NCBI GenBank assembly: GCA_977006965.1
Contig: OZ345361.1
Location: 2,232,001 to 2,296,000 of the forward strand
Direction of reading: 5' to 3'
From: Phymatolithon calcareum
Taxonomy: Eukaryota > Rhodophyta > Florideophyceae > Hapalidiales
Length of the DNA stretch: 64,000 nt
The notes beneath the pieces are model-generated. The model had not been told where the DNA came from. It saw nothing but the letters and a program-made list of their open reading frames with translations, and did not search any database. The translations under genes and the position numbers were made by a program. Below are positions 11,419 to 20,469 of the stretch, piece by piece. The number at the start of each line of letters is the position of its first letter. Position 1 is the first letter of the stretch.

Positions 11419-12074
11419 GGCCCGTAACCGTCCCCTAGTTGCCGTTGACATCAGGGCTCAGCTTTCGCTTAATTTTCGATTCTGGTTGCGATTGTTTATG
11501 GAGATAGTCACTTATACTCCCTTTGGTTTGTTCTTTTCATTGCAGCGTTCCTCATCTTGCTTTTTGTCGACAGTATCCAGGAATCTTGTCAGAAAGTTGT
11601 ATTACATAAAGACGGTTGATCGTTTTCGTCGTTTTTCTACGGAGAGCTACTTGACTTGCGCTGTTCCCTGTCCTCAACGGTTAAAGTCCGATCGAAATTT
11701 GCGTCGGAGGCATAGGCCGCGGTGCGAAATCAGTCTGCGTTGTTCCGTTCTCCAGTGAAGACAATATCACGGGAAGGACAATCAGGTAGTCGCTGTGTCA
11801 CGTTATTGCTTGTGGATCATCATTTGCTGCATCGCTTACTCCATTCATATTGACAAGCAATGTCGACATTTGGGCCCGACGGGTAATCATCGTGGATCGG
11901 TCTCATGAACGCAGTATTTGTCGAGTCCGAAGAGGACGAAAGTCGGTAACACTGCACAGATGGAAATAAACACCGAAGGGGAGATGCGGCGCCCCCTTTA
12001 CTCGCGTTTTCATAATTGCTGCAGGAAAGACTGCATGGAGATAGTGGAAAAGTATCGCTTTAGAGTCTTCGCTC
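11419..12074. other. Convergent intergenic region, no gene seen
   Basis: Lies between the 3' ends of the AMP-binding gene (+) and the PILS-like gene (-). It presumably contains both 3' UTRs. Frames here are short extensions or shadows without domains. Confidence 0.5.
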
Positions 12075-13442
12075 CTAGATCCCCGCAACCGAAAGGAAAA
12101 TTGACAGTCCTACGCAAATGGGAATGATACCGAAAGTGTAAATTCCTAACAAAACACGTGCAACTTGACTTGCTGCATCACCCTTTCCCTCCATGTTAAG
12201 AATAAGCGTGGAGTTTTGAGCTGGAGGCATAATCGCCTGAAGGAGAACGACCAATTTCACCATCGGCGTGGTGAAAAACTTTGCGCTCCCAAAGTAAACC
12301 ATGGCGAGGCCCACAAGAGGCATGTACAAAAATCGCGTGAGAGTGATTCCGACGCTCATTCGCCCAATGCGCATTGAGGACGCGGTAGAGGACGACTTCT
12401 GGCTTGCGTTGGTCGATTTCTGTCCTATGCGGCGCGCGAGGCTTCCAGCCAAAACAAGAACGGCTACTGGAGAATATCCAGCTCCGAGTGTGCGCAATGC
12501 GGAAAAGACGGGAGATCGCATGAAGAGATCCCGAAGCGATGGCGAAATTAGGCCGATCGCGAGTCCAATGATGCTTGCAATGAGAGGCGGCGAGAACACA
12601 CGCGAGAGTATCTGCTTGACTTTGACATTGAACGTGGGATTGGCAGTCTTTTTGGCACTCGAAGTATCTTCTTCGTTGTCGGGCAGCGTTGAGAGCAAAT
12701 GGAAGCCAAGACCCCAAAACACTCCTGACCAGCCGAGAAGAAAGAACGAGATTCCGCTGACCATGCTTGCTAATTGCGCTGGAGTATCGAACAGGGCGTT
12801 CGCGTAGAGTAGAGGTAGTGCAGCACTGTTGCCCCAGGCGCTACATACGAGATACACGCGGCTTTCAGTGGGGTTCAGTTTCAGCAGACGGGAACCCAGT
12901 ACTCCGGCAATCATCCCGAAAAAGATTTGGACAAGAGCTGCAATCGGAAGCCAAACCAGCTGGGAACTGCCGCCGCTCGCCAGTGTCGTCACTACATTGG
13001 TCAGCAGCAGCGAAGGGAGAAAGATGTAATACACAGTCTTGGACAGGGCCTGAGAGTTATGCCGGAATTCGTGGTTAGATGATTGAACACAAAGCTACTG
13101 CTTTGTGCCTCAGGAATACCTCCAACTTACTTGCAAAGTGTTCTTATCCAGCAAGCCCCTTGCTGCCGCAAAGACTCCGATGAGGGTTGTAATGAAAAGC
13201 TTGCTCGTAGCCGTGAAAGCAGTTTTAACCAAAGCAGGGTCGACGGCAAACTGCACGAGAGAAGAGGCACCTGCGACGCACGTGACCTGCTCGCGCGGCT
13301 TGGGGCCGTTTTGAATCAAGCGGGACGGTGCACCTCGTTCAGGGACAGTGACCATGCCATAGCGGCGGAGACCAAGGAAAGACGTGATGGGCAGCGCTGC
13401 TTTACGGTCATTACGAAACAGAGGAGCACATTGGAAAGCCAT
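12075..13442 (-). CDS. PILS/auxin efflux carrier-like membrane transporter (Mem_trans family), 2 exons
   Basis: Exon 1 ends at 13131 (donor GTAAGT after a Gln codon), an 81-nt intron covers 13130-13050, and exon 2 runs 13049-12075. The splice joins LLDKNTLQ to ALSKTVYYIFLPSLL in phase 0, reproducing the first and second membrane helices of PIN-like/PILS carriers. About ten hydrophobic helices are visible, in two halves around a hydrophilic loop (NEEDTSSAKKTANPTFNVK). The NSAALPLLYA and AIMPPAQNSTLI segments are where the family's crossover helices lie. Members carry auxins or other small acids across ER or plasma membranes; the substrate here is unknown. The start may be ATG 13442 (428 residues) or ATG 13355 (399 residues), and the extra N-terminus of the longer form is not conserved-looking. 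It is divergent from BRE1. Confidence 0.85.
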
Positions 13443-13664
13443 TTTCTTGTGTTGGCTCTGTGGCGCAGTCTGCGCAGGGGGAGAACAAAAAATAATCGAA
13501 ATTACGTTTGCTTTTCGGTCGTGTATGATAATCGGATCCAGATTAAGGTAACACTCTACAAGTGGCCAGTTGCAGAGTTGTACAACCTTTGCCCACTTCC
13601 ATCTCCCCTGTAGCCTGGCACCGCGCGGCCCTCGCACTCGCCGTCGAGTCCGCATCCCAGCTTG

Positions 13665-16056
13665 ATGGAAAGAAAGCGCGGCGTGGAGGGGGAGGGGAGT
13701 TCCCAACTTCCCCCGGCAAAGGTCTTGCGTACCGCCCCCTCGCAATCACCTGCAGCCATCGCCGTCCAAGCAGATGACAATAATACCCCCGATGACATTC
13801 AAGTTTTGCAGCGCGCCCAGCTCGCCGCGCTCGTCAATGATCAGCGTCGCGACATCAAGTGGCTCAATGGAAAGCTCAAGGAATTGGAACGACTTGTCGC
13901 TGTTCTTGATGCCGCCCCGCGGGCAGCGCTGTACCATATGGACGCTGTGCGGGAGGACCTGACCATGACGCTATCCACGTTGGGACTGAACGGAGACCTC
14001 ACCCCTCAATTGTCTCCACTGGCAGCTACGATGCTTGACCATGAAGTCGTCACCAATGAGTCACTGGGAGAAGTTCCCGCTGCTTTGAAAGCGCTCTCGG
14101 CTCAAATTGTTCTTGCGCTTGAGAAACACCACGAAACCCCCGATGTGAGTGTCAAAGCTGCGAGGGACACAAATGCCGAACTGCATAGTCGATTGCGCCA
14201 GGTTTCGGATCAATTGGAGCGGTACGCTGAACGTGACAAGCAAAGTTTGGTTTCGACGACGACGCTACGGGATGAGCTTGACGATTGTCGCTGTGAAAAT
14301 GCAATGCGCAGGACTAGGATTACATCTTTGGAGCTGGCGTTGCGAAGAAAGGAACGGAACACGGCAGAGGAAAATGGCATTCGGGGCAATCACGTCAAGT
14401 CCGAGGCCGCACCGGATGCCATTATGGGAGGAGAACAGGATGTCAAGAGCTCTTCAGCAGGTGCGTATTCTCAAACCGCGCGAAAGGATCTGGGCTCCGG
14501 ATCTGAGCTGAAAACAAGAAATTGGGAAGCAGCGGCTGCGGAAGCTCGAGAGATGAGCACCAAGCGATTAGAGGAATTGCAGCAACTTCATGGTGAACAA
14601 AAGGGCTGCATTGCGCAGATTCAAAGCCTGAAAGCGGATCTGCAGAAGCGAGATGCAGGTGTTGTTCCAATTAAGGCTGTGCTCAGCTCTGCGTTGTACC
14701 AAACAATGGAAGCAACGTTGCAACAGCTGTTTTTGAAAGAGCGTAAGTGGCAGGACGAGCGTGAAGTCCAGGCAGTAGAGCGAGAAGAAGAGCGAAAACA
14801 GGCGGAGGAGCGGCTGACTGAAGTCAAGCAAGCTTCAGAGAAACTCATGGAAGACTGTAAGAAACAGATCGATGATTTGCGACGAGCTGCCGATGTCGCC
14901 AAAGCTGAGAAGGACAAAGTTGTCATGACGTATGAAGCTCGCAAAATGGAAGCAGGCAGTGCTGCCACAATTAAGGCGGCTGCTGAAAAACGATTAAGTT
15001 TGTGTGACGACATGCGCTCAAAATTGGCTGCAAGTAACACGTCTCTGCTAAAGGAGTTAGATTCGTGCAGGATTCGATTAGCTGAATGTCAGCGACAATT
15101 GTCTGAAAATGTGCAAACGGTATGTGTGCATCTCCAAATGCTGCGCGCCCAACCATGGCTTTTGTGAGAGAATCAGTTCTCTAACTTGGTTCTTTCTTTT
15201 TCTGAGTTGTTTATTTCCAATCATGCAGGGCGACGGCAAAGAGCTTATTGAAAAATTACGGGCGGAATTAGAAGAAGAACGAAAGAAATCCGTGGGCTTC
15301 ATAGGCGAGGTTGAGTCCCTGTCTAACATGTACAATGAGCTGGAAACGGAAAATAGCCGCTTGCAGAAGATTCTCATCGAGAAAGAACAAGTTCTTTCCA
15401 AAGTCATGGGAGAACGACTGCGTGCTCGACAGCTTCTCACGACCATCAAAGAGGAAAACAAAGCACTTTCTCAAGGCCGGGACATCGATCAGGACAGAAT
15501 CAAAGCGCTCTCGGCAGTGGCGACTGCCAGCAAAAAGCTTGCAGCGGACGCAACAGCGGCATCGAACAAGGCTGTAGAAGAAACGCGAATTCTGGCAGCG
15601 CAATTAGAAAAGCGGCGACGTATCGCCGATGATGCCACGGTGTCGTCCCGGACGGCGACAGCGGAGAAGGAGGAAATGAAGCGTGAGCGAGATGCATATA
15701 TGGCACTTGTCGAAACATCTGCTGTAGGAGCGGAAGAAAACAAATTTGCCGTCAAGCGATTAACTGAGGAGAATGCCGAGTTGAGAAAGCGACTGGAGGC
15801 ACAGGAAGCATCTATGAAAGCAAATGGCAAGAACCTTGCAAATGGCGAGTCAGTGCGAGATGAAATGATTCGCGAATTGCGAAAGAAGCTTAATTGCTCA
15901 GTGGTCACGAGCAGTCGGAAAGAAGTTGTTCTTACCCGGTGTGGCCACTTGTTTAGCAAGAAATGCACGGATGATCTCATCGCGACAAGGAACCGGAAAT
16001 GCCCCATATGTGGACGACCATTTGGTTTGGACGACGTGCAAATGATATTCTTTTGA
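13665..16056 (+). CDS. BRE1: BRE1/RNF20-like RING E3 for histone H2B, with altered RING zinc ligands (2 exons)
   Basis: Exon 1 13665-15119 and exon 2 15229-16056, with a 109-nt GT-AG intron (15120-15228) at a codon boundary, give about 760 residues. The N-terminus MERKRGVEGEG followed by LPPAKVLRT matches the BRE1 start. Most of the protein is coiled coil (residues about 40-700), as expected for a BRE1 dimer that recruits RAD6. The C-terminus is a BRE1 RING: KEVVLTRCGHLFSKKC, then ATRNRKCPICGRPFGLDDVQ. Present zinc ligands are C708, C723, H725, C731, C743 and C746. The second and fifth ligands are V711 and S728, so zinc site 1 has lost two of four ligands while site 2 is complete. Family role: monoubiquitination of H2B in transcribed chromatin. 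The first ATG was chosen; an upstream TTG is not a likely start. Confidence 0.9.
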
Positions 16057-16954
16057 GTTTGTCAGCGTTGTGGATCTGATGTTTCGCGAAATTGAATCAG
16101 CAAGCTCTGCGCGAAGCTATTGCGCTTCCGGATGCTTATTGTTTTGAAGATACTTGCACTCCCTGGCCATAAGTTGCGTGCATTGAGAAATGGAACATGA
16201 GGAATTGTCGCTCGTGTTTCATATAAGATGCATTGCACGGAAAAGAAATGACCGGACTAGTAGCATTTTTCATTTCTTAGGTGCGGGGCTCTTCACAATT
16301 ATATGTTATAACTTATAAGGGAGGCATGTTTCTCTGTTGAGCCTCAAGTAAGGGGATTGTAGTACAGACTGTAAATTAATCTTGTCTTTGTTCTTGCCTG
16401 CCTCTTTTAAGCCTCTCTTTGGGATCGGTGTGTCTTCTGACGTCTAAAGCAGTTTAAACCGCCGACACTACTGTAACAGGCCTAAAGAACAGTGTGTTGC
16501 TCATGGAACTAAACTAATTTTCAGATATAGTAGTTGTCTCAAATTATTGGTTTATCACAACTACTGTACGTGTGCCACGAGGTGTGCCATGTTTTTGACG
16601 AGCGGAACAAATGAGTGCTCAGAACGTACTGTACGAGTCTTCCCAGGGGATAATAATTCATTCATTTTACTGTATACAGTATCCCCTGCAGGACATAGTT
16701 TTTCTGGATTTGTCCCGCCGTCGAGATGGAAGTTTTTCATGAAAGCATGAATAATTTTAGGAAAAGCAAATATTATTCCCAAGAATGAATAGTTTCACAT
16801 TAGTTTCATGCACCGCGTGATACTGCAGTGGCCGTGAGATATTGCGAATACCGTCGTCGACCACGGTGCATTGTGCTACCAAGGTACGGGGGCAGTCCCC
16901 TTCAGGCTGGGCACGTCCGTGTCAGACTCCCAAAGAGAGCACTCTAGCCAAAGC
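16057..16954. other. Intergenic, no gene seen
   Basis: AT-richer stretch between tandem plus-strand genes, with only short frames and no domains. It should contain the BRE1 3' UTR and the MAK11 promoter. Confidence 0.5.
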
Positions 16955-17974
16955 ATGGGGATGTCTGGTACGATTAACGTGTGTTTAGGAGGCTATGACG
17001 GCACCGTGGTGGGCCTTGGACTGGAGACCGAGTCCGACGGTCTTCTCGCGCTTCAAGCGAACTTTGCGCAGCCAACTCATACGGGCGCTGTGCGCGCCGT
17101 AGCGCTTGATGGGCCCACATTAATAACCGGCGGCGTTGACGAAACAGTGCGCGTGTACGACATTGCGAGACGCGTCGAGTCGGGCTGTCTGTTCCAGCAT
17201 TCCGGAACGGTGTCGACAGCGCGCATATTTCGCGACTCCCGCTCTGCATACGCGCTCACCGGCGCGCACGATATGTCGCTTTGTATCTGGCGAACGCGCG
17301 ACTGGCGATGTCTGAAGCGGTTACATGGACATATGGCGCCCATTCTGGACGTCGGCGTGCATCCATCAGCCCGTCTCGCACTTTCCACGTCACGTGACCG
17401 CGCCTTGCTCATGTGGAGTCTTGTGAAGGGAAAAGCTGTGTTCTCAGCGAAGGTCAAGAATGAACCCGCAACAAGCGTGGAGTGGGCACCCGATGGACGG
17501 CATTATCTTCTCGCCGCGGGCAATGTCGTTACCGTATCTGACGTCGAAGGACGTGAGACGAGCGCTTTTGCACACGATAGGGCGGTTGGCGGCGTCGCGT
17601 TTGTGTCGGACGTTTGCGTCGCAACGGGCAGCGAGGATAAGACTGTTCGAATTTGGGATGCAAGATCCGGAAAAGCTGAGCGAAGTGGCCCTACGCATGA
17701 GCATCGAGTGCAGAGCGTTGCGGCGGTTGGAGATTTTGTCATTTCTGCGGATGCGAGGGGCGGGATTAAGATATGGGATACGACCGCTGGGGACCAGGTG
17801 AGGCTGGAGACTTGCGTGGGTGGTGGCGATATGCTTCTTACGTGCATGACGGCGTCTTGGGCAGAAAAACAGGCGAAGGTCGAGGCACCACCACCAAAGC
17901 GAAAACGAAGACGAAAGCGTGGAACTCCAGTGAATTTCGGGAACAAGATGGCCAGACCGAGTGAAGTGAATTAA
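16955..17974 (+). CDS. MAK11: WD40 protein MAK11/PAK1IP1, 60S ribosome biogenesis
   Basis: 339 residues from ATG 16955 (ATG GGG ATG); the open frame extends upstream only from non-ATG codons. About seven WD40 blades are visible: HTGAVRAVALDGPTLITGGV with VRVYDIARR, HSGTVSTARIF with LCIWRTRDW, and HMAPILDVGVHPSARLALS with LLMWSLVKG. Further on come SVEWAPDGRHYLLA, VCVATGSEDKTVRIWDA and FVISADARGGIKIWD. Blade order and the patterns HPSARLALS and VEWAPDG match PAK1IP1/Mak11, which sits in early pre-60S particles in the nucleolus. The C-terminal tail is basic (PKRKRRRKRG), consistent with nucleolar targeting. Intronless. Confidence 0.88.
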   Translation: MGMSGTINVCLGGYDGTVVGLGLETESDGLLALQANFAQPTHTGAVRAVALDGPTLITGGVDETVRVYDIARRVESGCLFQHSGTVSTARIFRDSRSAYALTGAHDMSLCIWRTRDWRCLKRLHGHMAPILDVGVHPSARLALSTSRDRALLMWSLVKGKAVFSAKVKNEPATSVEWAPDGRHYLLAAGNVVTVSDVEGRETSAFAHDRAVGGVAFVSDVCVATGSEDKTVRIWDARSGKAERSGPTHEHRVQSVAAVGDFVISADARGGIKIWDTTAGDQVRLETCVGGGDMLLTCMTASWAEKQAKVEAPPPKRKRRRKRGTPVNFGNKMARPSEVN

Positions 17975-18802
17975 TGTGTAGTCGCTGCGTTACTAATCCC
18001 CGAGAACGGTTTCTTCCGTGCCGGACCTGGCTGCCTTGTCCGACAGAGCGATATTGAGGTGCTCATCGATGGAGATTACCTGCCATTCGTCTATGCCGTA
18101 TTCATTTTGCTGGACACCTCAACTTCGTAAATCTTCCGTGCCAAGTCTGCCCAGCTCACTTTCCTCTTTAGGAAATGGCCGGTGATCAACATCTTGACGG
18201 AGATTGGGCAGGTACAGTGAGACATGGGAAAAATTGTTTACAAATCCTAAGTAATTTTTCTTCCTATTTCTTTTTGCTGCTCTTCAACTACCTCAGACTT
18301 TTTTGCCGCTTCCGGCTTGTTGAGCAGCAAAGTAACGAACCCATGCTTAAGTCGCCTTGCATTGCTCACAGGCAGTGGAGGCCATGGCACTCAAACTGGT
18401 GGGGGCTTGTCACGCTGCTGGCCGTCTAATCAAGTGGACAGAACATGTGTGCTTATGTCGGTCCTGATGTTAGTGTTATGCTCTAGAATACGGAAAATAG
18501 TGCAGCAGTGCATGGTATTCCGGAAGGCGTCGAAGAGACCGATGTACTGTACCAGGCAGGGGCTTTTGGCATCCCCTGGATGTATCATTCTTCTCGAGCT
18601 TCGGAATGCAATAAAGTCACAGATTCAGTCCGATATCAGGATCAAATTCAGTACACCTGAATTTGTGCGAAATACAGAATGCCACGTGTTTGGTGCTCCC
18701 CTAGAATCCAGCAATCGCGAAGACGTCGAAAAACGTTGCAGCGTCCTCTCATCACCGACAAAGTGCGGGCGTCTTCGCGAACGCATTGTCGGTCAGCAGA
18801 GG
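17975..18802. other. Intergenic, no gene seen
   Basis: The frame of the following phosphatase stays open through much of this stretch, but its translation has no membrane helix or domain, so I treat it as 5' UTR/intergenic. An upstream exon cannot be excluded. Confidence 0.45.
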
Positions 18803-19708
18803 ATGGATTCAGTCCTTTTTTTCGCGCGCACAGCTCTGTTTGAGCTTGACCTAGTTATTTTTCTGGTCGCGGGGCTAAGCACTGCCCTGTTCAACGGCGT
18901 TCTTAGCAAAAATCAGACGCATCGAGCGCACTATCTCGCAGACGCAACGCTCTGGGTACGGTTTCCCCTCCTTTGTACCCCTCTGTACTTCAGCATCACA
19001 ATCGAACTGACAGTATTCAACTTCTGTGCAAATCGCGATGCCCAGCACGAATTTCGCGGGCACACCGTGTCAATTAAAGTCCTCTTTTTCATCCTGTTCG
19101 CTGTGCTCTCACCCACAATCTTCTTCCTGGAGTACTTCAGCCTCGCACCAACAAGAAAACTTCGACCATGGCGCCGTCTTTTGACGTCGTTGCGCTTCGC
19201 GTTTGGCATACTAACTGCTACTGCGCTCAACCTGGTTTTCGTAGAGGCTGGAAAAAACTACGTAGGCTTCCCCCGTCCATCGTTTGCACGCACGTGTGTC
19301 GGCGCTGATGGATTTCGCGCTCTGTCTGGTGCCGCTTTAACGCCAGTGAGCGCACAGTGTGTGGCGAGTGCTCACGATGCGTTTGAAAGCAGGCGATCTT
19401 TTCCCTCAGGACATGCATCGCTCGCAGTCGGTGCGGCCATGTACATGCAACTGTATATACTACGCGCGGCAAGAGGACGCGCCTGGATAGCTCTTGTTTC
19501 ATATGCACCCATGGCGATGGCGCTTTTCGTCGGAGCGAGTCGCATCGTCGATAACGCGCACCACCCGGCAGATGTTGTCGCCGGCGCACTGCTTGGCATG
19601 TGGCCGGCGCTCACCCACTTTTGGTATGTTGAGAGAGCGACGACGGAGCTCGAGGCTGCGGAACGGGACGTCAGGGAGAATGGCGTTGATGGACGACGGG
19701 CAGATTAG
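18803..19708 (+). CDS. PAP2-family lipid phosphate phosphatase
   Basis: 301 residues from ATG 18803. The three PAP2 catalytic blocks are all present: C1 K151-NYVGFPRP, C2 PSGH at 201-204, and C3 S246-R247 with H253/H254-P-A-D257. About six membrane helices are visible, two before C1, one around 110-130, and two between and after C2 and C3. This is the usual LPP topology with catalytic loops on the lumenal or outer face. Members dephosphorylate phosphatidic acid, lysophosphatidic acid or sphingoid phosphates; the substrate here is not deducible. This start was chosen because it lies just before the first helix (FELDLVIFLVAGLST). The C-terminus is a short hydrophilic tail. Confidence 0.88.
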   Translation: MDSVLFFARTALFELDLVIFLVAGLSTALFNGVLSKNQTHRAHYLADATLWVRFPLLCTPLYFSITIELTVFNFCANRDAQHEFRGHTVSIKVLFFILFAVLSPTIFFLEYFSLAPTRKLRPWRRLLTSLRFAFGILTATALNLVFVEAGKNYVGFPRPSFARTCVGADGFRALSGAALTPVSAQCVASAHDAFESRRSFPSGHASLAVGAAMYMQLYILRAARGRAWIALVSYAPMAMALFVGASRIVDNAHHPADVVAGALLGMWPALTHFWYVERATTELEAAERDVRENGVDGRRAD

Positions 19709-20469
19709 TGCCTAGTCGATGTGCTGGACATACGGGTGGGGCATCGCACTTCTGGTACGTTGGCACGGCGAGCGCGAAGATGCTGAATGGGAGATCTATG
19801 CGGGAGGATGACGGTACAGTGATTGTGAGTCGTTGATATCTTTCTGGGTATTGAAACTCGAAACGGTTGTAAGACTTTAGCGGTGACGAAAAGAGCCGGA
19901 GGGAGACTCGGGTTGTGGATCACAATGCACGAGGAGAGAATTTTGAGAAAACTTCCTTATCGTGCAACAATGCCGGTGTGTGCAAACAAACGGTGATAGT
20001 GAAAGAGGGCAGGCTAATGGCTAATTAAGCTTGCTTCTGAAGAAGCAAGTTTAACCTTCAGTATCGAACCCAACGTATACTCGGCTCACGGTACGAACAA
20101 AGCAGATTGAGTTGGCCTCTACGAACAGCCAATTATTGGATAACTAGTACTCAGTACGACAAATCGTCATTCCCCTCTGTCGGCCGTTTCAGATTTCACC
20201 CAATCGATTGGGATCCCAAACGGCTTTCCACTAAATGCCTAAATTATTTCAACAATACCAAAAATTATGAAACAAATAGGATCCGTCTTCACCACATTGT
20301 GCTCTCGCAACGTTCGTTTTTCGCCGCATCGAAACGGCTAACTCGTTCGCCGCTCCGTCGGCATTTCGCTGTCACCGTCAAGCGCGGTATATAGCCGACT
20401 TCCTCTTCCCGCCAACCCATGTAGCAAAATGTAACAAATCCAGAGCGCACCTCCTTTAGATACCACTGA
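19709..20469. other. Intergenic, probably including an unidentified 5' exon of the next gene
   Basis: No domain-bearing frame. A small hairpin (CTTGCTTCT, 2-nt loop, AGAAGCAAG) lies near 20028-20047. Because the next gene has no usable ATG near its beginning, an initiating exon is expected in or near this stretch, but I could not fix it. Confidence 0.4.

Noticed and set aside
13110-13745. Separate 211-codon minus-strand gene upstream of the PILS-like gene
   Set aside because: Its C-terminal part is the first membrane helix of the carrier and ends at a GTAAGT donor that splices exactly to the next exon; the N-terminal part is non-coding leader.
15489-16007. 172-codon minus-strand frame opposite the BRE1 C-terminus
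   Set aside because: Antisense shadow of the conserved RING and coiled coil.
18317-18802. N-terminal extension of the lipid phosphatase
   Set aside because: Open but starts from a non-ATG codon and has no membrane helices or conserved features; ATG 18803 gives a standard-length protein.
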